Below, one piece after another: positions 36,758 to 45,597 of a stretch of DNA of 64,000 bases. The stretch is from Cellulosimicrobium protaetiae. GTDB lineage: Bacteria; Actinomycetota; Actinomycetes; Actinomycetales; Cellulomonadaceae. Made by a program: the position numbers and the translations under genes. Position 1 is the first letter of the stretch. Each line of letters opens with the position of its first letter. The notes beneath the pieces are model-generated. The model did no database searches, was not told the origin of the DNA, and saw only the letters and a list, made by a program, of their open reading frames with translations. The DNA is taken from NCBI RefSeq assembly GCF_009708005.2, contig NZ_CP052757.1, forward strand, positions 3,100,001 to 3,164,000, in the 5' to 3' direction.

Positions 36758-37684
36758 TCAGTCCCCCGACTGCTGGGCAAGGAACCGCTCGAACTCGGCA
36801 CCGAGCTCGTCGGCCGTCGGGATCGGCGCGGACTCGGCGAGCAGGCTCGTCCGCCCGACGGAGCGCGCGAACGCGTCGTACTGCTCCTCGAGCGCGCGCA
36901 CGACCGCGGCGACCTCCTCCGAGTCGCGCACCTGGCGCTCGACCTCGGTCTTCGCGTCGAGGACCGCCTCGGCGAGCCCGGCCGTCGCCAGGTCGAGACC
37001 CGTGACGCGCTGCACGTGCTCGAGCGCGACCACCGCGGCGGGCGGGTACGACGACTGCGCGAGGTAGTGCGGCACGTGCACGGTGATCCCGAGCGCGTCG
37101 TGCTCCGCCCGGCCGAGCCGCAGCTCGAGCAGCGCGGCGAGGCTGGCCGGGACCTTCACCGTGCCGAACCACGACGTGTGCTCGCCGAGCAGCTCGGGCC
37201 GCGTCGCGTGCGCGGTGACCGACAGGGGCCGGGTGTGCGGGATCCCCATCGGGATCCCGTGGAAACCGACGGTGAGCGACACGCCGAGGCGCTCGACGAC
37301 GTCGGTCACGGCCGCGACCACACGTTCCCACTGCACGTCCGGCTCGGCGCCGTGCAGCAGGAGGAACCCCGTCCCCTCCGCGTCGCGCACGTGGTCGATC
37401 ACCAGGTGCGGCTCGTCGTAGTCCGACCACCGGTCGGTGCTGAAGGTCATCGTGGCGCGCTTGGAGCGGTAGTCCAGGAGCTGGTCGACGTCGAACGTCA
37501 CGACGCGGGTGACCTCCCCGATCTCCAGCAGGTGGTCGACCGCCACCTCGCCGGCGCTGCCCGCGTCGACGAAGCCCGCGACGGCGTGCAGCAGCATCGG
37601 CCCCGCGCCCGGTTCGGGCGGCACGGGCCACAGTCGCGCCACCGCCTGCTCGTCGAGCTCGTAGATCCCGCGAGGGTCCAGCAT
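36758..37684 (-). CDS. PAC2-family protein (proteasome assembly chaperone-like)
   Basis: A 308-residue protein of the PAC2 fold, related to eukaryotic and archaeal proteasome assembly chaperones; the bacterial role is unknown. Visible features: LLHAVAGFVDAGSAGEVAVDHLLE, TFDVDQLLDYRSKRATMTF, LLHGAEPDVQWERV, then GFHGIPMGIPHTRP and VHVPHYLAQSSYPPAAV. The C-terminal 60 residues are a charged coiled coil (VERQVRDSEEVAAVVRALEE). The ATG at 37684 follows GAGGAGG. It is on the same strand as the signalling operon upstream but separated by a possible terminator. Confidence 0.88.
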   Translation of the reverse strand: MLDPRGIYELDEQAVARLWPVPPEPGAGPMLLHAVAGFVDAGSAGEVAVDHLLEIGEVTRVVTFDVDQLLDYRSKRATMTFSTDRWSDYDEPHLVIDHVRDAEGTGFLLLHGAEPDVQWERVVAAVTDVVERLGVSLTVGFHGIPMGIPHTRPLSVTAHATRPELLGEHTSWFGTVKVPASLAALLELRLGRAEHDALGITVHVPHYLAQSSYPPAAVVALEHVQRVTGLDLATAGLAEAVLDAKTEVERQVRDSEEVAAVVRALEEQYDAFARSVGRTSLLAESAPIPTADELGAEFERFLAQQSGD

Positions 37685-37776
37685 GCATCCTCCTCGTGAC
37701 GTCCTTCGCCCGTGCGCTGCCGACGGCGCGCGACGAGCCTGACGAGGACAACACGGCTCGGCCCGAGGTTCTTCCC

Positions 37777-37799
37777 GACCCGTCCCGCGCGGGCGGGTC
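37777..37799 (-). terminator. Possible terminator of the signalling operon
   Basis: GACCCG(T)CCCGC/GCGGGCGGGTC, an 11-bp stem with one bulged base, 15 bases after the receiver-protein stop. No U-tract follows. Moderate support. Confidence 0.45.
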
Positions 37800-37813
37800 C
37801 GGGTGGGCCCGGG

Positions 37814-38254
37814 TCAGCGACCGGGCAGCCGCACCACGGAGACGAAGAAGTCGTCGATCTGGCGCACCACGTCGATGAACCGGTCGAAGTCCACGGGCTT
37901 GGTCACGTAGGCGTTCGCGTGCAGCGAGTAGCTGCGCACGACGTCCTCCTCGGCCTCCGACGTCGTGAGCACCACGACCGGGATCTTGCGCAGCGCCTCG
38001 TCGGCCTTGAGCTCGGCGAGGACCTCGCGCCCGTCCATCCGCGGGAGGTTGAGGTCGAGGAGGATGAGGTCGGGCGTCGGGGCGTCGGCGTGCTCACCCT
38101 CCTTGCGCAGGAACTGCAGCGCGCTCACCCCGTCGGAGACGACCGAGAGCCGGTTGGTGAGCTTGTGGTCCTCGAAGGCCTCGCGCGTCATGAGCACGTC
38201 GCCGGGGTCGTCCTCCACCAGGAGGACGTCGATCGGCTTGGTGCCGTGGCTCAT
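37814..38254 (-). CDS. Single-domain response regulator (Rcp1-like)
   Basis: A 146-residue stand-alone receiver domain. The acidic pocket is VEDDPGD (about 13-19), phosphoacceptor D67 lies in [13 protein letters not shown] in VVVLTTS, and the lysine in [11 protein letters not shown]. The [10 protein letters not shown] and [16 protein letters not shown] segments are typical of Rcp1-like regulators paired with phytochrome-type or CHASE-type kinases. It has no output domain and so likely acts through a partner. The ATG overlaps the kinase stop (ATGA). Confidence 0.92.
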   Translation of the reverse strand: MSHGTKPIDVLLVEDDPGDVLMTREAFEDHKLTNRLSVVSDGVSALQFLRKEGEHADAPTPDLILLDLNLPRMDGREVLAELKADEALRKIPVVVLTTSEAEEDVVRSYSLHANAYVTKPVDFDRFIDVVRQIDDFFVSVVRLPGR

Positions 38255-39921
38255 GCGGGGTTCTCCTCGTCGTCGTGGCGCGCGCGGACCGGTGCCGCCG
38301 TGGGCGCGCCGTCGTGGTCGGAGCGAGCGTAGCCGACCTGCGCGTGGACGTAGGCGTGCGCCAGCGTGAACCGGATCGTGGTCCCTCCCGTGCGCGGCTC
38401 GATCCAGATCCGTCCGCCGTGGTACTCGACGATGCGCTTGCACAGCGCGAGACCGATCCCCGTGCCCTCGTACACGTCCTTGGCGTGCAGGCGCTGGAAG
38501 ATCACGAACACCCGCTCGGCGTACTGGGGATCGATGCCGATCCCGTTGTCCTCGACCGAGATCTCCCAGTGCGTGTCACGCGCGAGGACGCCGACGTGCA
38601 CGACCGGAGACCGCTCGGGGTCGCGGAACTTCAGCGCGTTGCCCAGCAGGTTCGCGAGGAGCTGGTGGAGGAGCGCGCGCTCGCCCACGACGACGGGCAG
38701 CGGGTCGTGCGTGATGGTCGCCCCCGTCTCCACGACCGTCTCGGACAGGTCGGCGAGCACGACCTCGACCTCCCGCTCGAGGTCGACGTCGACGCGCTCG
38801 TTGCCGGTCCGCCCGACGCGCGAGAAGCCGAGCAGGTCCTGGATGAGCCGCTGCATGCGCTTGGCACCGTCGACCGCGAAGTCGATGTACTGGTCGGCCC
38901 GGTCGTCGAGCTGTCCGCCGTAGCGCTTCTTGAGGAGCTGCGTGAAGCTCGCGACCTTGCGCAGCGGCTCCTGGAGGTCGTGGGACGCGACGTACGCGAA
39001 CTGCTCGAGGTCGCGGTTGGACCGTTCGAGCTCGCTCGCCTGCTCGGCGAGGAGCTCGTGCGACCGGGCCGCGTCCTCGTGCGAGGCCTTGATCTCGGCG
39101 ACCTGGTTCACGAGCTCGACGCGCATGTGCTCCACGTCCTGCGCGAGGTCGGCGATCTCGGCCGGACCGGACGTGACGACCGGCTCGTCGAGGCGTCCGG
39201 AGCTGACGAGCCGCACGCGGTGCGCGAGCTCCGCCATCGGCTCGGTGACCCATCGCTTGAGGCACACCCACAGGATGATCCCGACCGCGAGCGCCGACCC
39301 CACGAGGACGAGCACGCTGCCGAACAACGCCCTGCTCCACCGGTCGAGCGCGTCCAGCCGCTCGAGACGCTCGGCGCGGATCGCGTCGACGTACCGGGCC
39401 GTGTCGGCGCGCGCGTCGGCGAACAGCTCGGCCCCGCGCGCCTGGTCCACGGCACGGACCCGGCCCGGACCCTCGTCCTCCGTGGTCTCGATGGCGGGTT
39501 CGGCGTAGTCCGTGACCCAGGCGCGCACCGACCTGTCGGCCTCCGAGAGCGTCGCGGCCTGCTCCTCGTCGAGCCCGAGCAGCTCCACGAGGGCGGAGTC
39601 CGGGACGACACCCTCGGCATCCGTCCCGACCGCCCGGGTGTACGCCTCGAGCGCCGTGTCGTCCCCGGTCGCGACGTAGGCGCGGACCGCGACCTCGGCG
39701 TCGAGCAGGCCCACGTACGCGGCGTCCGCACCGGACACGGCGTCGAAGAACGGCCCGGTGACCTCGTCCTGGATCTCCAGCACGCGCGAGAGCGCGATGG
39801 CCGAGGTCGCGAGGACGCCCAGCAGGATGACGCCCGCGACGACGAGCGACCACCCGAGCCGACGGCGCAGGGTGGGGGCGCGACGCGGACGCGTCCGGCC
39901 GGTCCCGGTCGTCCCGCTCAC
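38251..39921 (-). CDS. Sensor histidine kinase with CHASE3-like sensor and HAMP
   Basis: A 556-residue membrane kinase. Membrane segments at about 24-46 and 200-221 enclose an extracytoplasmic helical CHASE3-like sensor ([30 protein letters not shown]). A HAMP region (about 222-275) and a coiled coil follow. The HisKA domain has H314 in [14 protein letters not shown]. The ATPase domain shows N-box [30 protein letters not shown] and [18 protein letters not shown]. The ligand is unknown. The GTG at 39921 overlaps the upstream SpoIIE gene stop (GTGA), and its stop overlaps the receiver start, so the three are made together. Confidence 0.92.
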   Translation of the reverse strand: MSGTTGTGRTRPRRAPTLRRRLGWSLVVAGVILLGVLATSAIALSRVLEIQDEVTGPFFDAVSGADAAYVGLLDAEVAVRAYVATGDDTALEAYTRAVGTDAEGVVPDSALVELLGLDEEQAATLSEADRSVRAWVTDYAEPAIETTEDEGPGRVRAVDQARGAELFADARADTARYVDAIRAERLERLDALDRWSRALFGSVLVLVGSALAVGIILWVCLKRWVTEPMAELAHRVRLVSSGRLDEPVVTSGPAEIADLAQDVEHMRVELVNQVAEIKASHEDAARSHELLAEQASELERSNRDLEQFAYVASHDLQEPLRKVASFTQLLKKRYGGQLDDRADQYIDFAVDGAKRMQRLIQDLLGFSRVGRTGNERVDVDLEREVEVVLADLSETVVETGATITHDPLPVVVGERALLHQLLANLLGNALKFRDPERSPVVHVGVLARDTHWEISVEDNGIGIDPQYAERVFVIFQRLHAKDVYEGTGIGLALCKRIVEYHGGRIWIEPRTGGTTIRFTLAHAYVHAQVGYARSDHDGAPTAAPVRARHDDEENPA

Positions 39922-41249
39922 CGCACCCACTCCTCCGAGTCCGCGAGGGTCGCGGTCCGCTCCCCCGGGACGCCCTCGTCCCCGCCCCAACCCAGCACGA
40001 GCAGCGCCGCGTCGTCGGCGAGCGGCCCACCGTGCAGCTCGCGCACCCGGCGGAAGACCCGCTCCACGACCCCCTCGACCCCGTGCTCGAGCGCGCTGTC
40101 GACGGCGCGGCGCAGTCCGTCGACCCCGACGCGCTCCTGGCGTGTGCGCGAGCCCGTCGCACCGCCCGAGCTCGCGACCGTCGCCTCGACGAGCCCGTCG
40201 GTGTAGAGCATGAGGGCCCACCGTTCCCCCAGGTCGACGGACTGGGACTCCCACCCGCCGGTCACGGGGATGCCGAGGGCGCGGCCGCGGGCGGTCGGGG
40301 TGATCTCGGCCGCGGTGTCCCTCAGGAGCAGGGGGGCGAGGTGACCGGCGAGGTAGACCTCGGCGGTGCGCCGGTCGGCGGAGATCACGACCTGGCAGAG
40401 CGTGACGAAGACCTCGGGGCGAGCACGCTCGGGCACGAGGACGCGTTCGAGGAGCGGCAGGATCGCCTCGGGCGGGGTGTCGCTGAGGACGATGGTGCGC
40501 CAGGCCGTGCGCAGGGTCGCACCGAGCGCGGCCTCGTCGGGCCCGTGCCCCGCGACGTCGCCGATGACGCACAGGACGGTGCCGTCCGGGCGCTCGACGG
40601 CGTCGAAGAAGTCTCCGCCGAGGAGACCGTTCCCGCCGGGGACGTACCCCACCATGACGTCGATCCGGTCGTCCTGGACCAGGGGCGTGGGCAGGAGCGC
40701 GCGCTCGAGGCGCGCCGTCTCCGCCGCGCGCACCTCGCTGCGGTACAGCGCACGCTGCTGCTCGACGGACATGCGGCGCTGGACGGCGTAGCGGACGGAC
40801 CGTCCGAGCAGGTCCCCGTCGACCTCGCCCTTGACGAGGTAGTCGTCGGCGCCGGCCGCGACGGCCTGCACCCCGAGGTCGACGCCCGAGTGCCCGGTGA
40901 GGACGACGAGGGCGGGCGGGCGGACACCTGCGCGGACGCGCTCGACCGCGGACAGACCGACCGAGTCGGGCAGGCCGAGGTCGAGCAGCACGCAGTCGAC
41001 GTGCCGGGTGCCGAGGGTGTCGAGCGCCGCGTCGAGCGTCGTGGCGCGGTGGAGCTCGACCGTGAGGTTGCCGTCGGAGAGCAGCTCCTCGACGAGGATC
41101 GCGTCGCCGTCGTCGTCCTCGACCAGGAGGACGCTCAGCTCGTCGGTCGGGGCGAGGACCGCGCGCTCGGCGTGCAGGGGCCCTCCCGCGGCCGCCTCGT
41201 CGCCCCGCGCCGAGGGTCGCGCGGGGACCTCACGGCCTCTCCCGGTCAC
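39918..41249 (-). CDS. Receiver-SpoIIE (PP2C-type) phosphatase, RsbU/RssB-like
   Basis: A 443-residue cytoplasmic protein. The N-terminal receiver domain (about 38-155) has VEDDDGD and phosphoacceptor D90 in VLLDLGLPDS. A helical linker follows, then a SpoIIE/PP2C phosphatase domain (about 195-435). Metal aspartates are visible in GGDFFDA (D213), IGDVAGHGP (D231), YTDGLVEA and DDAALLVL. Such proteins dephosphorylate anti-anti-sigma factors in partner-switching pathways; no anti-sigma gene is in the window. The GTG at 41249 follows GAGGGGAGC and overlaps the stop of a 9-codon upstream frame. Confidence 0.9.
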   Translation of the reverse strand: MTGRGREVPARPSARGDEAAAGGPLHAERAVLAPTDELSVLLVEDDDGDAILVEELLSDGNLTVELHRATTLDAALDTLGTRHVDCVLLDLGLPDSVGLSAVERVRAGVRPPALVVLTGHSGVDLGVQAVAAGADDYLVKGEVDGDLLGRSVRYAVQRRMSVEQQRALYRSEVRAAETARLERALLPTPLVQDDRIDVMVGYVPGGNGLLGGDFFDAVERPDGTVLCVIGDVAGHGPDEAALGATLRTAWRTIVLSDTPPEAILPLLERVLVPERARPEVFVTLCQVVISADRRTAEVYLAGHLAPLLLRDTAAEITPTARGRALGIPVTGGWESQSVDLGERWALMLYTDGLVEATVASSGGATGSRTRQERVGVDGLRRAVDSALEHGVEGVVERVFRRVRELHGGPLADDAALLVLGWGGDEGVPGERTATLADSEEWVR

Positions 41250-41275
41250 GACGCCCGCTCCCCTCTGGTCGCCAT
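41246..41275 (-). CDS. Possible 9-residue leader peptide upstream of the SpoIIE phosphatase
   Basis: ATG at 41275 encodes MATRGERAS and its TGA overlaps the GTG of the phosphatase gene (GTGA). TAGGAT lies 8 bases before the ATG, the same spacing as leaderless genes in this window, so the transcript may begin at this codon. Translation would pass over the phosphatase ribosome binding site. Supported by position only. Confidence 0.4.
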   Translation of the reverse strand: MATRGERAS

Positions 41276-41283
41276 GGGCCACG

Positions 41284-41289
41284 ATCCTA
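41284..41289 (-). promoter_or_regulatory. -10 element of the SpoIIE-kinase-receiver operon
   Basis: TAGGAT on the minus strand, 8 bases before the leader ATG and 34 bases before the phosphatase GTG. Confidence 0.55.
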
Positions 41290-41365
41290 GCGGCAGCCTC
41301 GCGTCGGGCCCGGTCACGGACGCGGGACGCGCCGGGCACGGGTCCGGAGGCGGACGCCCGTGGGC

Positions 41366-41371
41366 CATAAT
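41366..41371 (+). promoter_or_regulatory. -10 element of the HelD/HelR-like helicase gene
   Basis: CATAAT, one mismatch from TATAAT, about 58 bases before the GTG. The -35 region is weak. No rifamycin-associated inverted repeat was found around it. Confidence 0.5.
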
Positions 41372-41429
41372 GGACGGCCGTGTCACGGGCGGCGCTCGGG
41401 CGCGACGCCCGGCCGAGGGAAGGGACAGC

Positions 41430-43670
41430 GTGGGACGCAACGACGAGCTCCGGCTCGAGCAGGAGGTCGTGGACACCCTCTACGCACGCCTCGACGAGCT
41501 GCGCGCGGCCGCCCGCGCCCGGCTCGACGGCGTCCGCCGTTCCGGCCCGTCGGGCTCGCCGCAGAACCGGAGCGAGCGCGACGCGTTCGCGACGCTGTAC
41601 GAGGACCGCGTCGCCCAGCTCGACGCCGTGGAGGACCGGCTCGCGTTCGGTCGCCTCGACCTGGAGGACGGCACGCTCCGCTACGTCGGACGCATCGGGC
41701 TGACCGACGCCGAGCACACGAGCCTCCTCACCGACTGGCGTGCGCCCGCGGCGCAGTCGTTCTACCGCGCGACGGCGGCCCACCCGGACGGCGTCGTCCG
41801 CCGCCGGCACCTGGTGACGCGCGGGCGCGCCGTCACGGGCCTCGAGGACGAGCTCCTCGACCTCGACGCGCACGACGTCGTCGCGGGCACCACGCTCTCC
41901 GGGGAGGGCGCCCTCCTCGCCGCGATGGCCGCGGGCCGCACCGGGCGCATGGGCGACATCGTCGCGACGATCCAGGCCGAGCAGGACACGATCATCCGGT
42001 CCGGGCTCGCCGGGGCGCTCGTGGTGCAGGGCGGCCCGGGCACGGGCAAGACGGCCGTCGCGCTGCACCGCGCCGCCTACCTCCTGTACGCGCACCGTCG
42101 CCTCCTGGAACGGTCCGGGGTCCTGCTCGTGGGCCCCAGCCACTCGTTCCTCCGGTACATCGACCAGGTCCTGCCGTCGCTCGGCGAGACGGGGGTCGTG
42201 AGCACGACGGTCTCCGACCTCCTGCCGGGGGTGGTGGCCGACGGCGCGGAGGACCCGCGGGTCTCGCGGGTCAAGGGCCGCGCCGTCATGGCCCGCGCCG
42301 TGCGGCGAGCGGTCCGGGCACGCGAGCGGGTGCCCGCCCAGGACGTCCCCGTGCGGCTCGACGGGCACGACCTGCTGATCCGCCGCCGCGACGTGCGCGA
42401 CGCGATCGCCAAGGCCCGGCGCACGCACAAGCCGCACAACCTGGCGCGCGTGACGTTCGTGCGCGAGATGCTGTCCCGCCTCGTGGACCAGTACGGCCGC
42501 GCGCTGGGAGAGCCCCTCGCGGGCGAGGACCGCACGATCGCGCTCGAGGACCTGCGGTCGCACCGGGACGTGCGCGTCGCGCTCAACCTCGCGTGGCTGC
42601 CCCTCACCCCGGAACGCCTGGTCGAGGACCTGTGGACCAAGCCGCACCGGCTCGCCGAGGCAGCGCCGGAGCTCTCGCCCGACGACCGGCGCCTGCTGGA
42701 GCGTCCGAAGGGCTCGCCGTGGACCCCGGCGGACGTGCCGCTCCTCGACGAGGCGGCCGAGCTGCTCGGCGAGGACGACCAGGCGGAGCGTGCCGAGGCC
42801 GCCGCACGTGCGGCGCAGCACGCGCGCGACCTCGAGTACGCGCGGCAGGTGCTCGAGTCGTCCGGCGCGGGCGGCGGGATCGTCGGGGCGGACGTGCTGG
42901 CCGAGCGGTTCTCGGCGAGCGGGCCGCGCCTCACCACGGCCGAGCGTGCCGCGCAGGACCGCACGTGGACCTACGGGCACGTCGTGGTCGACGAGGCGCA
43001 GGAGCTCTCGGCGATGGCGTGGCGCATGCTCGTGCGCCGGTGCCCGACGCGCTCGTTCACCGTCGTGGGCGACGTCGCGCAGACGTCGTCGCTCGCCGGG
43101 GCACGCTCGTGGAAGGGCATGCTCGACCCGGTCTTCCGCGACGCGTGGCGCCTCGCGGAGCTGACCGTGAACTACCGCACTCCCGCATCGGTCGCCGACG
43201 CCGCGCGCCGCGCCGCCCTCGCCGCCGGGCTGCCGGTCTCCCCGCTCACGTCCGCGCGCGACGTCGAGGACGCGCTGCGCGTGGTCGAGTCCGCACCGGA
43301 CGACCTGTACGCCCGGGTGCGGGACGCGGCGGACGCGGCGCGCGCGGAGTTCGTCGCCGCGGAGTCGGGGCGTGTCGCCGTCGTCGCCGCCGCGCCGGCC
43401 GTCCCCTCCCTGCGGGTCGCGCTCGGTCTCGAGGACGACGGCCCCGACGCCCCGGTCGCGGTGCTCGACCCGGTCCAGGTCAAGGGTCTGGAGTTCGACG
43501 CCGTCGTGCTCGTGGAGCCCTCCGAGGTCGCGGCCGGTCCCTCGGGCGCCTCGGACCTCTACGTGGCCATGACCCGCCCGACCCAGCGCCTGGTCGTCGT
43601 GCACGCGCGCCCGCTCCCGGAGGGCGTCGACACCCCGGGTCCGGACGGTCGGGGCCCTTCCGCCGGCTGA
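41430..43670 (+). CDS. HelD/HelR-like superfamily 1 ATPase (RNA polymerase-associated)
   Basis: A 746-residue UvrD/Rep-like ATPase. An N-terminal antiparallel coiled coil (LRLEQEVVDTLYARLDELRAAARARL) is the HelD hallmark that enters the RNA polymerase secondary channel. Walker A GGPGTGKT is at 201-208. Motif II is VVDEAQELSAMAWRML, followed by NYRTPASVAD, LDPVQVKGLEFDAVV and YVAMTRPTQRLVVVH. HelD proteins release stalled polymerase; HelR-type members give rifamycin tolerance in some actinobacteria. The GTG at 41430 follows AGGGAAGGGAC. An in-frame ATG at 41370 overlaps the -10 and was rejected. DNA-repair helicase function is the alternative. Confidence 0.87.
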   Translation: MGRNDELRLEQEVVDTLYARLDELRAAARARLDGVRRSGPSGSPQNRSERDAFATLYEDRVAQLDAVEDRLAFGRLDLEDGTLRYVGRIGLTDAEHTSLLTDWRAPAAQSFYRATAAHPDGVVRRRHLVTRGRAVTGLEDELLDLDAHDVVAGTTLSGEGALLAAMAAGRTGRMGDIVATIQAEQDTIIRSGLAGALVVQGGPGTGKTAVALHRAAYLLYAHRRLLERSGVLLVGPSHSFLRYIDQVLPSLGETGVVSTTVSDLLPGVVADGAEDPRVSRVKGRAVMARAVRRAVRARERVPAQDVPVRLDGHDLLIRRRDVRDAIAKARRTHKPHNLARVTFVREMLSRLVDQYGRALGEPLAGEDRTIALEDLRSHRDVRVALNLAWLPLTPERLVEDLWTKPHRLAEAAPELSPDDRRLLERPKGSPWTPADVPLLDEAAELLGEDDQAERAEAAARAAQHARDLEYARQVLESSGAGGGIVGADVLAERFSASGPRLTTAERAAQDRTWTYGHVVVDEAQELSAMAWRMLVRRCPTRSFTVVGDVAQTSSLAGARSWKGMLDPVFRDAWRLAELTVNYRTPASVADAARRAALAAGLPVSPLTSARDVEDALRVVESAPDDLYARVRDAADAARAEFVAAESGRVAVVAAAPAVPSLRVALGLEDDGPDAPVAVLDPVQVKGLEFDAVVLVEPSEVAAGPSGASDLYVAMTRPTQRLVVVHARPLPEGVDTPGPDGRGPSAG

Positions 43671-43729
43671 CCGCGCGGGACGGTGGTGCGCGACGGACCC
43701 GTCACCTCGTCCCGAGGGTCAAGACCCGT

Positions 43730-43759
43730 TTGGTCCGGACCGCGGGACGGGCGCACCAT
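43730..43759 (+). promoter_or_regulatory. Possible promoter of serA
   Basis: TTGGTC (43730-43735), an 18-base spacer and CACCAT (43754-43759), then 6 bases to the GTG. Leaderless start inferred. Confidence 0.45.
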
Positions 43760-43765
43760 GGGAGC

Positions 43766-44965
43766 GTGCTACGCGCCCTCCTCCTCGAAAACCTGCACCC
43801 ACTCGCCGCCTCGAACCTCGAGGCGGCGGGCATCGACGTCACCGTCCGGACCGGCGCCCTCGACGAGTCCGAGCTGATCGAGGCCCTCGACGGGGTCCAC
43901 CTGCTCGGCATCCGGTCCAAGACGAACGTCACCGCGAACGTGCTCGAGAACGCCCCCGACCTGGTGGCGCTCGGTGCGTTCTGCATCGGCACGAACCAGA
44001 TCGACCTGCGGTCCGCGGCGACGCAGGGCGTCGCCGTGTTCAACGCGCCGTTCCAGAACACGCGCTCCGTCGTCGAGCTCGCGCTGGCCGAGATCATCGC
44101 GCTCACGCGCCGCCTCACGGAGCGCGACCGCGCCCTGCACGAGGGCCGCTGGGACAAGTCGGCCGAGGGCGCGCACGAGGTTCGCGGGCGCACGCTCGGC
44201 ATCGTCGGCTACGGCAACATCGGCACGCAGCTCTCCGTCGTGGCGGAGAACCTCGGCATGTCGGTCGTCTTCTACGACACGGCGGAGAAGCTCGCGCTCG
44301 GCAACGCGCGCCGCATGGACACGCTCGACGAGCTGCTCGAGCAGGCGGACGTCGTCACGCTGCACGTCGACGGCCGCCAGGGCAACGCGGGCCTCTTCGG
44401 GGCCAAGCAGTTCGCCCGGATGCGCCCGGGGGCGATCTTCCTCAACCTGTCGCGCGGGTTCGTCGTGGACTACGGCGCGCTGCGCGAGGCGATCGTCGAG
44501 GGTCGCGTCTCCGGCGCCGCCGTGGACGTGTTCCCGCACGAGCCCAAGCGCAAGGGCGACAGCTTCGACTCCGAGCTGCGCGGTCTGCCGAACGTCATCC
44601 TCACCCCGCACATCGGCGGGTCCACCGAGGAGGCGCAGGAGGCGATCGGGCAGTTCGTGTCGGCCAAGCTGCGCGACTACCTCACGACGGGCTCGACGAC
44701 GCTCAGCGTCAACGTCCCGAACCTCGCGCTCGAGCAGACCACCGGGATCACGCGCGTGACGCACCTGCACCGCAACACCCCGGGTGTGCTCGCCGCGGTC
44801 AACGCGACGCTCGCCGAGCACGGCACCAACATCGAGGGCCAGCTCCTCGCCACGCGCGGCGAGATCGGCTACGTCGTCACCGACGTCGGCTCGCGCGTCG
44901 AGCCCGCCGTGATCGAGGCGCTCGCCGCCATGGAGCAGACGATCGCCCTGCGCGTCCTCGACTGA
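43766..44965 (+). CDS. serA: D-3-phosphoglycerate dehydrogenase
   Basis: An NAD-dependent oxidation of 3-phosphoglycerate, the first step of serine synthesis. It has 399 residues, close to the E. coli-type enzyme with a single C-terminal ACT domain rather than the longer mycobacterial type. The nucleotide loop is GIVGYGNIGTQL. FLNLSRGFVVDYGAL holds the substrate arginine region, and TPHIGGSTEEAQ the catalytic histidine. The ACT domain (about 328-399, THLHRNTPGVLAAVNATL) probably mediates serine feedback. The GTG at 43766 gives MLRALLLENLHP. A large hairpin follows 43 bases downstream. Confidence 0.95.
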   Translation: MLRALLLENLHPLAASNLEAAGIDVTVRTGALDESELIEALDGVHLLGIRSKTNVTANVLENAPDLVALGAFCIGTNQIDLRSAATQGVAVFNAPFQNTRSVVELALAEIIALTRRLTERDRALHEGRWDKSAEGAHEVRGRTLGIVGYGNIGTQLSVVAENLGMSVVFYDTAEKLALGNARRMDTLDELLEQADVVTLHVDGRQGNAGLFGAKQFARMRPGAIFLNLSRGFVVDYGALREAIVEGRVSGAAVDVFPHEPKRKGDSFDSELRGLPNVILTPHIGGSTEEAQEAIGQFVSAKLRDYLTTGSTTLSVNVPNLALEQTTGITRVTHLHRNTPGVLAAVNATLAEHGTNIEGQLLATRGEIGYVVTDVGSRVEPAVIEALAAMEQTIALRVLD

Positions 44966-45008
44966 CGAGGCAGCACTCACGACGCTGCGCCCCGCGTGGC
45001 GTCGCGTC

Positions 45009-45056
45009 GACCTTCGCCGCGTGCCCCGGTTCCGTCCGGCGCACGCGGCGAAGGTC
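45009..45056 (+). terminator. Large hairpin after serA with a 16-bp perfect stem
   Basis: GACCTTCGCCGCGTGC (45009-45024) pairs perfectly with 45041-45056 across a 16-base loop. A third copy of the left arm, GACCTTCGCCGC, lies at 45069-45080, so the right arm could also pair downstream. It may be the serA terminator or a switchable leader before the PPOX gene. Confidence 0.6.
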
Positions 45057-45115
45057 CTCGTGCGCCATGACCTTCGCCGCTGAGCGGCCGGCACGGCCCG
45101 GTGCCACGATGAGGC

Positions 45116-45535
45116 ATGACCGGATACACGCACGACGCGCCGCAGGTCCTCGACGCCGACGCGTGCTGGGACCTCGTGGAGGGGACCCATGTCGCACGCC
45201 TCGCCGTGAGCGTCCGGGGGGAGCCGGACATCTTCCCCGTGACCGTGCGCGCGCACGAGCGCACGATCGCCTTCCGCACCGTCCCGGGCACCAAGCTCGC
45301 GACGCTCGTCACCAACGAGCGCGTCGCCCTCGAGTGGGACCACGTCGACGGGGACGGGGCGTGGAGCGTCGTCGCTCGCGGCACCGCGCACCGGATCCGT
45401 TCCGAGCACGAGGTGGACGCCGTCCAGGAGGACGCGCCGCCGCTCGTCCCGACCGTCGACGTCCCGACCGAGGAATGGGTCGTCGTCGAGGCGCGCGACG
45501 TCACCGGTCGCCGCTTCGCCCGCTCGGGGGGCTGA
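45116..45535 (+). CDS. PPOX-class flavin/F420-binding protein
   Basis: A 139-residue split-barrel protein: residues 12-30 carry LDADACWDLVEGTHVARLA, then DIFPVTVRAHERTIAFRT, PGTKLATLVTNERVALEWD and WSVVARGTAHRI, matching actinobacterial pyridoxamine-5'-phosphate-oxidase-like flavin-binding proteins. The substrate is unknown. The ATG at 45116 has CACGAT 5 bases before it and a GATGAGG that could serve as ribosome binding site, so the initiation mode is open. It is convergent with the DUF5302 gene across a small hairpin. Confidence 0.83.
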   Translation: MTGYTHDAPQVLDADACWDLVEGTHVARLAVSVRGEPDIFPVTVRAHERTIAFRTVPGTKLATLVTNERVALEWDHVDGDGAWSVVARGTAHRIRSEHEVDAVQEDAPPLVPTVDVPTEEWVVVEARDVTGRRFARSGG

Positions 45536-45547
45536 GTCCGGACGCAC

Positions 45548-45576
45548 GTCGTCCGGCCACCCCGCGCGGGGACGAC
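45548..45576. terminator. Possible bidirectional terminator
   Basis: GTCGT, 7 unpaired bases, then CCCC-GCGC-GGGG and ACGAC, between two convergent stops (45535 and 45598). The stem is interrupted, so support is moderate. Confidence 0.4.
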
Positions 45577-45597
45577 CGGACGAGGTGAGGGCGGTGG

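Noticed and set aside
41370-41430. ATG start for the HelD-like protein at 41370
   Set aside because: It overlaps the CATAAT -10 element; the GTG at 41430 has a ribosome binding site and begins the conserved coiled coil.
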